In this document: one piece after another, positions 51,051-63,828 of the stretch
Layout of the letters: every line of letters starts with the position of its first letter
How positions within the stretch are numbered: the first letter of the stretch is position 1
Assembly (NCBI GenBank): GCA_013397695.1
Contig: VYZI01000058.1
Coordinates: 1,941,780 to 2,005,779 of the forward strand
Direction: 5' to 3'
DNA: 64,000 bases
Source of the DNA: Centropus unirufus
Lineage: Eukaryota > Chordata > Aves > Cuculiformes > Centropidae
Translations under genes and position numbers: made by a program
The notes under the pieces: model-generated
Database searches by the model: none
The model's input: the letters and a program-made list of their open reading frames with translations, nothing else
Told to the model about the DNA's origin: nothing

Positions 51051-53812
51051 GCACCTGAACTTCACTCTGTGAAACTCTTATTTATGAAAGTGAAGCATTT
51101 TGGTAGGTTTCATAATGGTCAGCTTCTATAAGTACTCCTATATCACAAGATGCCATTCCATGTAGAAATATAAATCAGCTCACTTCATGAACTGCCGCAT
51201 CCTTGTATCCCTCTGCAGAGGACTATGCAGAGACCCCAGTGTAAATCTTTGGAGAAATCTGATCGTACAGTTCATGACGTACACCTGTTCATTAAAGTGC
51301 TTTAGGTTTGGCACCCACCTTCAGTAACTCTCCACAGCCCAGCCTTACACCTTTAAAAGCCCACTCGGTGGTGTAGTGAGCTAGCGCTCCTGTAATACTC
51401 ATAGAAGTCCAATCCCTAACACTACTGATTGAGAAGGCAACATAACAATGTGGACTCAAGGACACCCATGGCAACAGCCTGTTCCTGATCAGTACATAAT
51501 TCAACACAACTCTCTACAAGAAGTAGCTTTCTGACTGGTCTCAGCAGTAATTAAGCTCATTCTAACAGTAATGCTGATCATTTTCCATTTGTGCTCTACA
51601 GTGGAGGAGCTGGTAAACATTGCATGTATTCCTGCATATTACTTTGCTAGTACATTCAGGTTTGCTCAGTGCAAGGAACAAATTGTCTTTTGGAGCACAA
51701 ATATTTGAGTCCATTCAGAAAAGCCAAGGTTGGGGCATCCAGACTCCCTTGGCTGGTAGGCAGATGCATGGAGTTAACACTATATATCTGATAAAAACAA
51801 ATGAGCAGTGGGGTTTAGAACAGGCAATAAGCTAGCAAATAAGCAAATGAAGATTTAAATTCCAATACATGGTAACCACAAACTATGGAAATGTTAATGA
51901 ATTGCATTCAGCAGAGGTAAAGTCAGCAGGGAGGAAAACACCAGTACCTGGCTGTGACTTAATTGTATCTTTATAAGTGTTTATCTGCTCTATGTCTAAT
52001 GAATGCAGATTGTGAGTCCAGGACTCAATTAAAGATACTATAAACAAAATAGAGGAGTACAAAGGCAAAGAGACAGCATGATAAACTCACACCCTATGGC
52101 GTTGTGATTGGGAAAACATCATGCCATGTATAAGATGACTCTAGTTCTGAAGGAATAGTAAAGAATGTTCAAACTGAACACCTAAATGACCCAGGAGTAG
52201 AGTTGAGAAAGTCTGTGACAAAAGGAGAAGCTGTAGCAGAGGAGAAAGTAAGAAGTTGTGAACCCATGTCTCAAAGACTGAAGTACCTTACATTCAATAG
52301 AAATTTGGCATTGCTAGCAACATACATGCTTAGTGTTGAAAAGTTTGGGTTTTTTTACTGAAAAGTTTAGTGTGCTACAAAACATGCAAGGATTCCTACA
52401 CATCAGTATTCTTTTTCTTTTTGCCCCTATTCTAAATTTCTTTGGCAGCAAGATGTAGTAGTCCAAGGGGAAAAGAGGGGAGGGGAGGGACACTGTATTC
52501 ATCTTCGGGCAGTTATGTCTATATTTATCTTGCTCTGTTTTTTGGCTGATAGTTCTGTCTCCATAGCATGCTTTTGCTTGCAAGAATATCTTGTGACCAC
52601 ATTGCCGGTATTCTCAAACAAAAAAACCCCAAACCTTCCACTTCTTGAAATACTTGTGTATGGACTCAGGAAAACACTTCTCCCACACTCAAACCTGCCT
52701 GAGCAGCCTCAGTTTTGGAATCTCCTCTTTGTGGGGAACTCATGCATACCATTAACACAGAGTGGGCAAGATGACCCTTGTTAAGAAAGGTCACACTGTC
52801 ATCAGCCACAGGATAGCCTGGAGCTGTAAGCAAACTGAGTTCAGAGAGTTTTCAGGCTGTCAACAAGGACAGTATGGATGCTGGGTATTCACGCTGAGAT
52901 ATCCAGTAAGACTAATAACTGTTTCATTATTATGCTGGGTTCAAAATTATGCCTTTTTACTTAATTAATGTTTGAGTTGCACATGTAGAAAACTGTGTGA
53001 GTTAAGCTATCCATTATTATTTATTTCATTCTGGATCTGTTACAATGCATGTAGAATATGTTCAGAGATGCTACCTAGTGATACTGATACATTATCCACA
53101 GACACTTATATTCTTGTGTTTCAGAATCTGCAATTGCATAGAATCACTTATTGCCAAGTGGTCATTTTCTCACATTTATTATGACAACAGGATAAATGCC
53201 AGAGTTTGTCAACATCTTGTAAATGATGAGTCTTAATGAGGCAATCTAGTGTTTCACCCCTCTGAGGAATCTCATAATAGGATGAGCAAAATATCAGGTT
53301 AAAGGAAGTGGGAGGTAATCCTAGGGGACAAACCTTTTCTTGTATAATGTATTCCTCAAGGTTTTACTTGGAGTAGGTTCTAGGATGCAGGCCAATTTGG
53401 CGTACCCCCCCGTTCAACATTTTAATTGTATTTTTATCAAATCCAGCAGAAATGCACTCTGCATGTTGAATGTCAGTAAGCAGTACCATGTGAGAAAAGA
53501 ACAGTCTTAGCTTTTAGAACTTTCACCCAATACAGGAACTTAAAGTTATTCTTCTGAAGCTGAAGGATATACCTGATGTGTCAGGTCTTGATCTGTCCTG
53601 TATTTTTTTTACTTTGATTTTGTAAAATAATTTTTAGCCTTTTGTGTGTGCTAATCCATTTCAGGAGGTTTCTCTGAAAAAAAAAAAAGCGAAACACCTT
53701 TCAGTCTAGAATTTTTGGACTGAGAACTACTGCTGAATCCTTTCAAAAATAAGCCAAAAGGGAAGAAAATTCTTGTATTGACTCTGAGCTACATTATGTG
53801 TGGCTTGCTTTT

Positions 53813-53828
53813 AGTATATGCATATACT
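53813..53828. repeat. Perfect 16-base palindrome
   Basis: AGTATATGCATATACT reads the same on both strands. AT-rich, no spacer. No known site identity was recognised. Confidence 0.8.
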
Positions 53829-54097
53829 ATACTACAAGTCAGAAAGCTAAGCCTTAAAAAACTTGAGTAAATAAAGTGTGTGAAAGAGCCCTACAAATGT
53901 AATACTTAATTAGAATGAGGTTTTTTATAAACAAGTACTGTCACTTCATCACTCTATAAATGATACTATAGATAATCAAGAGATATTACGTTTTGATAAC
54001 AAGAAGCATATATGATAAAGAATTCAGCCAATTGCCTAGTAGAGATTTGTTTTTTTGTGTCTTGCAGTTTTATTTATTTGAAAAATAAGCAAACATT

Positions 54098-54172
54098 ATA
54101 GAATCATAGAAAGGTTTGAGTTCAAAGGCACCTTAAAGATCATCTAGTTCCGACCCCTCTGCTATGGACAGC
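54098..54172 (-). mobile_element. CR1 LINE, very short 3' end
   Basis: Reads 'tagaatcatagaaaggtttg', then 'gcaccttaaagatcatctag', 'ttccgacccctctgctatgg' and 'acagcag', the reverse complement of the last about 75 bases of avian CR1. Minus strand, severely 5'-truncated. Confidence 0.88.
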
Positions 54173-57100
54173 AGATGCACCTGATGGATGGAATGCACAT
54201 TACAGCAACATTTCTGGTTTCACAAAAAAATAATTCCCCTCGAAAAAGACGACCCAATCAAGTTAACATGTTTTAGTAGAATGTATTGATTTCATTGAAA
54301 TATTTCATGCAAAATTATGGAAACATTTAATTTCATTATGTTAATATAACTTCATTTCAATACTTGGCACATGTAGCAAAATAGTAGGGCTATTAGTGAT
54401 GTGCTCTTGAAAACATTTTCATATCTTTTGGAATAGAAGGTGGAGAGGGGGTGTGTGCTGAGTGATTCATTTCTTGAAAAACTCATAAATTTCAGTTCTT
54501 TGTTCTTATTCTGGCTGAAAAGTAATTTTGAAATTTCAAAATTTCTTCTGGGACAAATATTTCAGGTATTACTATAAAAATTATGAAAGAACCATGCTAA
54601 CTCCCCAAGTTATCTTAAGCTTCACAGGAGCTCGCTCACTCTGTCTTTCTCTTTTCCATCACATCTCCTTTCTTCCCCATACTGCCTCTGCATCTCTCAG
54701 GACAGGGTTCTCGGTGTCTCAGGGAAGGCAATGCGGTGATACATTCTTATTCACATTTTTGCTCTTCATCCGCATACTGGAGACAAGGTTTAATTGGATT
54801 GGATTGGCCACGGCTGTGCCTTCTCCTGCCAACAGAACTGATGTTGCAGTCTTATCCTACTAATTGTTTGTATAACAACTGTAACACATAATATTAACCA
54901 GAACAACTGCAACTGGCTTTAGTTTGTTTTAATCATCCAAGACGGGCAGAAAGACCTGTATTACACTTGCGCATTTCTAACAAGCACCTAGAGGAGCATA
55001 CTGGTTTGAACATTCTTAACAACTGAATTTTAAGCAAACAAAATTGTCAGCATTTATATTTGTAGGATACTTCACTGAGATTATTTATATAAATATAAGT
55101 GAGAGAGAAAGACAGAACACATTGTGTAAGGACAGCAAATGACACGAAGAGGTCAGTGGAACCACGAACCTAAGCGGAAGAGAGTTTTCTAATTTAGAAA
55201 AACCAAGTGATGAGACTAAGCCTTTGGAGGTCCCCTTGCCACATAAGAAATCTGTTGATTTGCAAAAATTATCCATTGAAATTACACTAAGAAAGGGCAA
55301 ATAAGCCTGGTATGTGGTCCTTTTGCAGAGGAAAGGTAAGTAGGAACAGTGCTACTGCTGATGCTACAGACAGCATTCATGAAGTAGCCAAGGACTTAAA
55401 GTGGCCTTCACAGGAAACAAATAAACCATTGGTTCCTTCCTTAGCTCCATGGGTTCAGTGGTGATTACATAGGAAAAAGTTTGCTTCTTGAGATAGAAAC
55501 CTAAATTTCCGATTACAGCAAAGAGTTCTGATATGGATAAAAGCATAACACTGGAGATTTTATTACCTAGAGGCAGGCCATTCCCTTTGTTCCCAATGTA
55601 GCTCTTTTTCCCTTAAAAAGGAGTAGCAAGAATTCAAGAGTAACTTCAAAAGGAAGATGTGGAAGAACTTGACCTTCTGGCTGTCTTCCTCAGTATCTTC
55701 ATAAGCAAAAATGATCAAATAATTTTGGAAGGGGACCAGTATAAACTACCACTAACAGGCCACTCAGCCTTCCTAGCACCCACACTTTCTCTTAATTACA
55801 CATCACTAAACCTTCTTTAATTCCATAATTGCAATGTATATTCATCCGCAAAGTAAACATTTATTGTAACAAAGATTTGAGAGGAGGGAAAAATAGCAGC
55901 TAGGATTTCAATTAATTCTATCCTATTACTTTCGCCTTAGTAAGAGAAAACAGAAAATAAATATTCACTCATTATTTGAATGATACATGTGATATTTTCT
56001 TTATTTAATTTAAGACAAGATGGAGAATGAAAACTATCTCCAGATTCTAACAGACTAAACCCACTTATCTTTATTTCTGAACAAATTCTTTCCTAATAGT
56101 CCTGAGACCTTTTTTCTCATTGTCTTCCCTTGTTCCCCCCCACCATTTTATTTCTCCTGTTGCATTGATATGAGTTGCAAATGAAACAATTCTTAAACTT
56201 ACTTTAAGGAAACCCTTTATTTTATATAATGAACATTCTTCTGAACTGTCAATATGTAAATTATCGCCTGACTAGGGAGCAATTTCTTTCAAATAACACT
56301 GAATTGCACAGAATTCCTGTTATCCATGCAGCCACAGGTTAGGTACGTTTCTGACAAACGCATGGAACCTTGAATCACCTGCTATATATACCTTTCACAT
56401 GAGGATACTCTGTCTCTCCAAATGAAGCTTCATCTTCTTGGAGCAGTTGAGGCTCTCTTACAGGTTTTCTGACTAAACCCTCTCCTTCATTGGGACACTT
56501 GGACATTTCCCAAGAAGGGCAATCTTATGTTAAAGGCATAAATAACAAATCAATAATAAAGAAACCCTGTAAAAGCATTTTCTTTACTGTATTATTGTTC
56601 ACCAAGTTTTTATCATGAGCTGAAATAGTTCAACAAATTATAGTGCTAAATGTCTCTCTCCCTTAGAAGTGATTGCATATACACTAACGATATGATAATA
56701 GAGCTGTAGATATGTGAAGGGTTTCTTGCTGAATGGCTGACTGTATGTGCAACTCTGAATATAAAAAAACACCAGGAAAACTCTACCATAGGAATCTTCT
56801 ACACAGTTCCTGCCCCAAGTCCATGCTTCTGCTTCTCATATCTAACCAGCATCAGTTCTGGTACAGCCTACAAGTAACCCTTCAGTGCAGTGACATCATC
56901 AAATCATTGCCCTTAAACACGACACCAACATCAGACCTTATCATGCAGCCTCCAATGGCCTCAGCGGCAAGTGCACTCAGATTCTCCATGTGAAACTCTG
57001 CTCATTTCTTCACTTCTTTTTTACAAGATTATTCTCTCTAAGTGACCAAGACAACCATTTCCAAGTGGCAAGGGAAGACTATTGAGCATCTTAGCTAGAA

Positions 57101-57599
57101 AAGTTCTGCCCTTATGTTTCAATAAGTTCAGAAAGAAAGGCAGAAAGGGACTGTGGCCCAGACCCTCACAGATCTACTTTCCACTGGGGTGAAATCAGTT
57201 GGCATGATTTGCTCCTGACAAATAATTTAATCAGTCCCTGTCACCTCCTACGGAGTCTCAAGTGACAACGAAAGGTGATAGTGTTGAATGATTCCACTTT
57301 CATCTATTCCACTTGATTAGGGGTTTATTCTAATGAATTCTACTATATAAAAATAAGGATACATTTTGACAGGAAAGATGCAGCTTAGTCACCACATAAA
57401 GAGATTTGTTTGGTTTTTTTCCCCCTTCACATAAATGGAGGTCTCTCTAGGAAGGTGAGTTTGTATATACTTATCTTCAATTAAGCTCATGAAGCTTGCA
57501 GGGAAGCTGTAAAGCTCTGTAAGCTCACTGAGCTCTTAAGACTGGACGGCACTACCCCATGAATGCAGCATTCAAAATCAGCAGAGACAGAGAACCCCT
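54173..57599. other. Unassigned AT-rich sequence
   Basis: No gene or repeat was recognised. The longest frame is 111 codons (54528-54863, plus), without a domain and without convincing splice boundaries. Confidence 0.6.
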
Positions 57600-58000
57600 A
57601 AATATAACTCCCTTTAAATAGTCAGACCTTGTTAATCCAAGCTTAGTTTAACTAAATGCCTGAGTATCTGAAATACTTAAGTGGCAACCTGTCTCCAAGT
57701 CTGAATGCACCTTTGATTTATTAATCTGATTGTGAGGATGGGGGTATCCTGTATGAAATGAAGTTTGCAAACAGCTTTGGATTAATCAGCCTTACATGTT
57801 ACAAAACAAAGTAGATTCCTGCCACTGTATTTATCATCAGGAGGGGCTGGCACTTTCTTCCTCTGGCTGATTTAGAGAATTGTACATTTGGCATAGCATG
57901 CAGACAACAGAGTTTTCCAATAAGATTGTGCAATGAATAGAAATAAGCTGACTGTACCTGGAAATTATGCACCTAACTTTAGCGTACATTATGTTCTGTT
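57600..58000. promoter_or_regulatory. Candidate conserved noncoding element
   Basis: A repeat-free block with enhancer-like sites: 'cctttgatttattaatctg' (TCF/LEF-like CCTTTGAT near 57711 next to TTAAT), 'tttggattaatcagcc' (an OTX/bicoid-like GGATTA plus TAATC, near 57776), and 'ttttccaataagattgtgc'. It ends where the TAAA-rich spacer and the 77-bp duplication begin. Conservation was not tested; the call rests on motif texture. Confidence 0.28.
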
Positions 58001-58031
58001 AGTTTAAAAATAAATAAATAAATTAATTTTT

Positions 58032-58185
58032 ATTAGAATACATTAATTTTCTTGACAACGTGATTCATACATAGCCCCTCAACAAGGAGAGGTTGATGAG
58101 GAATGTGAATTAGAATACATTAATTTTCTTGACAACGTGATTCATACATAGCCCCTCAACAAGGAGAGGTTGATGAGGAATGTGA
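58032..58185. repeat. Perfect 77-bp tandem duplication
   Basis: Positions 58032-58108 and 58109-58185 are identical base for base. Each unit starts 'attagaatacattaatttt' and ends 'ttgatgaggaatgtga'. The right part of the unit ('caaggagaggttgatgagg' onwards) resembles the CR1 text that continues after 58185, while the left part does not, so the duplication spans the 5' junction of the CR1 insertion. Complete identity implies a recent event or an assembly artefact. Confidence 0.97.
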
Positions 58186-58624
58186 AGCTCAAGGTCAGGC
58201 TTGGCGGCAGTTACCCTGAAAGGGGGGAGTTTGGGATCCTTAGGTCAGTGAGGACGGTGCACAGCAAGCTCATTACCCTGGGTTTCAGGAGAAGAGACTT
58301 TGGCCTCTTCCAGGACCTAAAGGGGGCCTACAAGGGTATGTAGTGATAAAAAAAGGGGCAATGGTTTTAAACTGAAAGAGAGATGATTTAGATCAGATAT
58401 AAGGAAGAAATTCTTTACACTGAGGGTGGTGAGGCACTGGAACAGGCTGTGCAGAGAAGTTGTGGATGCTCCCATCCTTGGAAGTATTCAAGGCCAGGTT
58501 GGGTGGGACTTTGAGCAACCAGGTCTAGTGGAAGGTTTCCCTGCCCCATGGCAGGGAGCTTGGAACTAGGTGATCTTAAAGGTCTCATTCAGTCCAAACC
58601 ATTCTGGGATTCTTTAATTCTGAT
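58152..58624 (+). mobile_element. CR1 LINE, internally deleted
   Basis: The left part ('ggttgatgaggaatgtgaag', 'ggcttggcggcagttaccc', 'tttgggatccttagg', 'ttcaggagaagagactttgg', 'cctcttccaggacct') matches the CR1 second ORF around the endonuclease/linker region. At about 58320-58330 the sequence jumps to the CR1 3' end: 'gggtatgtagtgata', 'caatggttttaaactgaaag', 'ataaggaagaaattcttta', 'ggtggtgaggcactggaac', 'aggccaggttgggtgggac', 'ggagcttggaactaggtg'. It finishes with three degenerate octamers ATTCTGGG, ATTCTTTA and ATTCTGAT (58601-58624). The whole reverse-transcriptase region is missing between the two parts, so the element is non-autonomous. Its 5' edge is partly repeated in the 77-bp tandem copy to the left. 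Confidence 0.9.
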
Positions 58625-58920
58625 AGCATATTAGTCACATTTAAAAGATTCATTTGTGCTTATTTGGCCTCTTAGCCATGTGTTTATTCTGTTCCAGTAC
58701 CAAGGAGAAATTATGCATTAAATCTGCTAGATATGAGGGTGCCTGTCATTTTAGTTCTATTCAAAGGATTTGTTATGTTTCATATCTCCATCCTATTAAT
58801 GCTGGGGCATCTGTCCATTTAAAAAAATGAGCCATCACACATCTGTCTGCTGGTAATAATTGCTTTATCAATGGTTCCTCTTCTGAGTCAATAACATTGT
58901 TAAGATTGTAGCAGGATAAG
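58625..58920. promoter_or_regulatory. Candidate conserved noncoding element
   Basis: A block immediately right of the CR1 with balanced composition and cores such as 'aaattatgcattaaatctg' (ATGCATTA), 'tcctattaatgctgg', 'ctggtaataattgctttatc' and 'ctgagtcaataac'. It may have been continuous with the block at 57600-58000 before the CR1 inserted. Conservation was not tested. Confidence 0.26.
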
Positions 58921-61900
58921 TTCTGTGTGCAGCTAACATCTAATTCTGTAGCTCTGTGCTACAGTTGTATACATGAGACTGTCAGACAGCTCCAGAGCTA
59001 TGACATTTGTGATCTTACAAAAATAAAATATATCTCCAAAGATGTGTTCTCACACTCCTCCAGAACAGGAAAACAACTTTTCTGTGTCTTTAACATTTTA
59101 ACAGAGATCAAGAACTGGAATTAACAATGGAAGGTTTTTTTGAATTTTTTATTGTCTTGAATATATTCTACATGTATATTTGCATGAACAAATAAATATT
59201 GCACCTCCTATTGGTCGTATTGTTGGCTGTCATCTGGTTTAAATGCAGTAATATTGCAAAAAGATCTTGTCACATTGTCAGACTATTAACTAAAGAGATT
59301 AATGATTTGTTAAAGGTTTTTATTTTCCCTAAAGCACAACAATTTTCACATGTTTTTCCCCAACCAGATTTTTAAGGTTCAAGTATTTCTCATCATGGAA
59401 AATTTTTCCGTTGAACCCAAAGTCTTGGCTACCATGGAGTCATTTGTTTTGTACTATTTAATTTAGATAGATGAAGCACTAATCAGAATGTTTACCAGAT
59501 GAATGATATCAGGGTATCCTGACAAATATACTTGGGTTTTCAGAGGAATGCCAATAACATAGGGATTTTTACCTCCCATGATTACTGCCAAATGCAGCAC
59601 AACTACAAATGAAATTGCTTGCACTGAAGCAAAAGCATTCATGCAGCCATGGAAAATCAAACCTAATCTGAGGGAAAATCAGGGCTTCTTGCCCCATTTT
59701 ACAATCTGGAAATAAAATGCAAGGATTTCAGCTGCCATAGTAGCACTGCTTCTTCCAGGTGAAAACTAAGATACTACTGATTTATTTTTTTGTTAATGTT
59801 TCCTATCTCAAAGTGTTAACCTTAGTTCACGTGGAAGCCTGAGGGTATTTACATGCTAGGAAAAGTAGTATGATGCAAAGGTTCTGCGGGCATCACTGGC
59901 TCCGATGGTAAATTCAGCCAATGTAGCATATCACCATGTGGGTCAAACCCAGAAGTCATTCTCAGGCTCAACTGTGCCCAGCTTAGAAACTCGTCTATTT
60001 TTTTCAGTTGGGCATATCATGTACAAACACAGACATATGGCTCTGGCTCACGCTGACTTAGGTAGGCTCAGATTTAGTGCTTAATAGCTAATGTGCTTAA
60101 GGCCAGCACTGGTATCTGAGAACCATCGTGAACCAGTATTTATCTACTATTTCCTGCTCTGTTCGTTGGCGTTCAGGAAATTACTCTAACTTACTTAAGT
60201 CTTTGTCCCTCATTATGTTCATTTTTGAGTCTGAGAAAGAATATTAGGGAAATTAACATTTGTCTGTTCTGATAGTATTGCTGTGACAAAAGCAGTAAAG
60301 ATGTGAAACGAATGGCTATTGAGATAAGACTGATCTTGTCTCCCTTGAAAACTTAATCTGCTCTCATCCATTTTATTCCTCTCCTTTCCATGATCCACAT
60401 TTGCAGTCATTTGTGTCTCTAAGAGAAATGGTGAGGCAAACTGCTTAAGGGTAAGGTAGCCCTCAGTGTAGATGTTTACATATGCTGTTTTCTTCAAGGC
60501 AGTAACAGTAAAAACATGTAGTTCCAGCAAATTAAGGCAATGGAGACCAACTGGTCCTCTGGTCCTCCCTGTATGTCATTATATATATGTAAGAATCTAG
60601 TCTCTTTCAACAGTTTTGCTCTTTCTTTGTCTGGAAGCAAGCTACTGGTATGATTCTGCTCACTTCCCTGTTTGTTGCACTACACATCACATTGTGCCTG
60701 CCATTTCTCTGGCATTACCCATCTGCAATATTGGTGCATGAGAACAAATTCCATTAATGAGCTTGCAGACTGGTGGAACCCTTACACTGCAAATACTCAG
60801 CTCTGCAACCGTTTCCTCTTTCTCCACTGCATGAAATTCAAAGAAGAGATCTTGAGTGCCTACCATGCAACCTCATTGATATTAACAGCTTGATGTCAAA
60901 CCCTACCTATCTGTTACTATTCTTCTGTATCAATGTCAAACAAAATAGATAACTGATCTTATCTGCCACAACTAGGCAGGAATTCATAGCATCACAAAAG
61001 ACATTATGTTGCTTTATCATCCTACTGGTAGAGTGGTTTGGGACACCTTGTCTGTTCACTCTTGGGATATGAAAAGGAATATGTTTAAATCATGGAATTG
61101 TTTGCCTGGTGCTTATTGTGCATAGCAATGGTAAGCCGCTATTTGCCTAAGGTATCAAGTTACTGTGGCTGTTGTTGAAGCATAGAAATGAAGTATAGCT
61201 GTTTTTAAGAACGTAGTTTCTCTGTTGTGTTGCCTTACAGCTGCCTCAGATACCAGTTGGAAAGTAAAAAGCAATTCTGAGGTCACAGGAAACAAAAAAA
61301 AGCATCTTTCCAGTAGTATCAGCACCACAGCATTTGCTACTGGACAAGAACAAAGGAGCTGTAGACAGTATAAACTGACAAACGATCCCATGGCATATTA
61401 CCTTCTTAACTCAAGAACACAAGCTCACTTTAGAAGGCGCCAGTAGCGCTGGAAATATAGCAGTAACTACAGGATCATCTCATGAAACAAAAGCACATCC
61501 ATTAAGACATTAGAGGATTCTGTCCCAGCAATAGAGCTGCAACTTATCTGGGAAATTCCATACGTTCTTTGTGGCTCTGTTATCCAAAAGAACGTCGCTA
61601 TCAGGACAGTTAGAAGTCAGTTACCTAACAAGCAGAGATAGGGAAAACCTTCTACTGGTGAAGTGGTCATTTGTGATGAAATAATTCTCCCAGGGCTGTC
61701 AAAATTTAAAGTATTACTCAAGTAACTAGGAGGTTTTAACAAACGGATTTCCTGAACTGTGCAAGTACAACTCATCAGATACATATACTCATCCTGTGCC
61801 TGTATTACCAGGATAGGATACTATTTCATCATCGTTTATTGTGCAGTTAAGGCAGAATGTTCACTGACAAATGTATGGGATGCATCGTGTGCAATGCCGA

Positions 61901-62853
61901 TATCTTTTAAACGTGCCTTCTTTCAACATTGGCAAACCAAATAAACAAATCATTTGGACTACAGCATCCATACGAGCATACAGCCAAAGTTATTCTGGAA
62001 TTTTCTGCTTGGTACACAGCGCCAGAGAAGGACTACTTTGATTTTGACTGATTCCCTTCTTTTCACCATTAATGGAGTTCAGCATGGTTTAAAAAGAAAG
62101 CAGGCTTATGCGACACATTAATGCCACTGAAAATCATGCAACCACTACTTGGAAAACATTTTCTCTCATCCAGTTTATGATATTTTTTATGAATTTCTCT
62201 TCTCTCCAGCACTGACAATCAGGTGGTTGTTGATCATCTTGGAATCTTCCATGTTTCTTCAAGGAATGAGATAATATATTGTACAGCTTAGAGTAACTAA
62301 GAACAAAGTCTTAGCAGCTGAAACATGACCTCTCTGGTCTAGAATAGTCTCTCTGAGTTCCATCATTTCCTGCTGTCACCTCTTTCAGTGCTGTGAAATT
62401 CCTCTGAAAGTAACTCAGTCACTTTCCTTTGATCCTCTTCAGTCTCATTTTCTTCTGATTAACTTTACATCAACCACATTGTTCTCCTGCTTCCATTTGT
62501 CTTCATTCTTACCTTCCTTCTTTGCTTCTTTCTGAAGCTCCTGCTCTACTCATCACTATCAAAGTATCTTATCAAATTCAAAAGTAAGCTATGCTTTTGG
62601 ATGGTTTTCTATACAACAGATTTGTCAAACACAGTTGTAGTTGTTCCTGAAGAAGAGAAGAAAACAAGAAATCATAGAACACTTGCCTTCTATTTATTCC
62701 TCACATATGGTGCTGTACACGAAGAAGTAAGCTTTTATCTCTAAAGACTATTTCTGTGGATATTCCATTTTTACCAGCAGATCCCTACCATGTGGGACTT
62801 CCATCAAAGAGTTATTCCAAGAAAAGAAGTGATGAGACAATTTTACTTTTCAG
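58921..62853. other. Unassigned; one weak regulatory candidate
   Basis: No gene, RNA or repeat family was recognised. Frames up to 103 codons (60219-60530, minus) lack domains. The piece 59210-59320 ('gtaatattgcaaaaagatc', 'agagattaatgatttg') has enhancer-like texture only. Confidence 0.55.
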
Positions 62854-63017
62854 ATTTACAAAAAATATACTGTGCTGAAAAGAAGAGGACAAAGAAGTGA
62901 AAAGGAAAAAACAAGCCAACGTATAGGACCAATAGTGGATATATTGAAAATTTTCCAGGCCACTATTGCTTTAGAAGATTTCCACAGCTGTAAATGTCAA
63001 GATGGAAAGGAAAGCAA
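62854..63017 (+). other. Exon-like segment, unproven
   Basis: 164 bases follow a good acceptor ('ttttacttttcag') and precede GTAAGC at 63018, a near-consensus donor. One frame is open throughout and the other two contain stops. The frame would encode a Lys/Arg-rich start ('YTVLKRRGQRSEKEKTSQ') followed by 'GPIVDILKIFQATIALEDF' and a Cys pair 'CKC'. The peptide was not recognised, and it reaches a stop one codon past the donor if not spliced. A chance alignment of splice-like signals cannot be excluded. Confidence 0.13.
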
Positions 63018-63374
63018 GTAAGCAAGCATGTTATCATTCCAGCTATATTGACTATGGTGAGTAAAACTTGTGCACGACAGATCAGCTGGTAGAGAGACAA
63101 CTCAAAAATACCAACAAAACAAAATTCTCAGAATTTTCCATGAAGGAAACTTCATTAGGACTTGCTTCATTAGGAAGAGGCAAAAATTATATCATTTATA
63201 AATTTTGAATCAGTATCAGGAAATATTAACAGTCAAGATGCTTGGGTAGGTAGCAAGTTCCTTTATAAAATAACCACTATTTTGACTATTATATTTACAA
63301 ATCTCTATCATTATGCCCTATTTTATTTGTTTAATCACATTGAAGAGCTGTAAAGTGAGTCTTGCTGGGGGATG

Positions 63375-63439
63375 GTTATTTATTTATTTATTTATTTGTT
63401 TGTTTGTTTATTTGTTTGTTTGTTTATGTGTGTGTTTAT
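63375..63439. repeat. TTTA/TTTG tetranucleotide repeat
   Basis: An array of TTTA units grading into TTTG units and then a short TGTG stretch. Interrupted microsatellite, likely length-variable. Confidence 0.95.
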
Positions 63440-63828
63440 TTTAAACCTTCCAGTTTGCCATAGTTTTTAAGTAGTCATTAATAACTGGGAGAAAAGAAAG
63501 AAAACATCATATTTGAGACTTACAGCATCACATACAACTGCAGTTAAATGAGGTACAGGGAAAAAGACATTTAAGAATTCACTTTGATATTTTACAATAG
63601 CCATTTTAATAAGACCAAAGACAATGGAACTCCAACTTCTCATTCTAGCACCTGTCTCTTTTGTGCTGGAAACCTGTTCTACACTCCCTGAGGGCGTGAA
63701 TAGCTCCTAAGACCTGCAGGTAAATGTCGCTTTGGAGCATCATCATATTACTGGAGAGGTTATTTTTTACTTTCAGAGACGTTACCTTTTAGTCAGAATA
63801 TAGATCCATACTCTCAGTTCTTCCTGAC

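Larger units (their letters stand above)
49441..54097. other. Unassigned AT-rich sequence
   Basis: No gene or repeat family was recognised. Small structures include a 9-bp-arm hairpin (50307-50330), a poly-A run (51034-51050) and a perfect 16-base palindrome (53813-53828). Frames of up to 89 codons overlap across strands. Confidence 0.6.
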
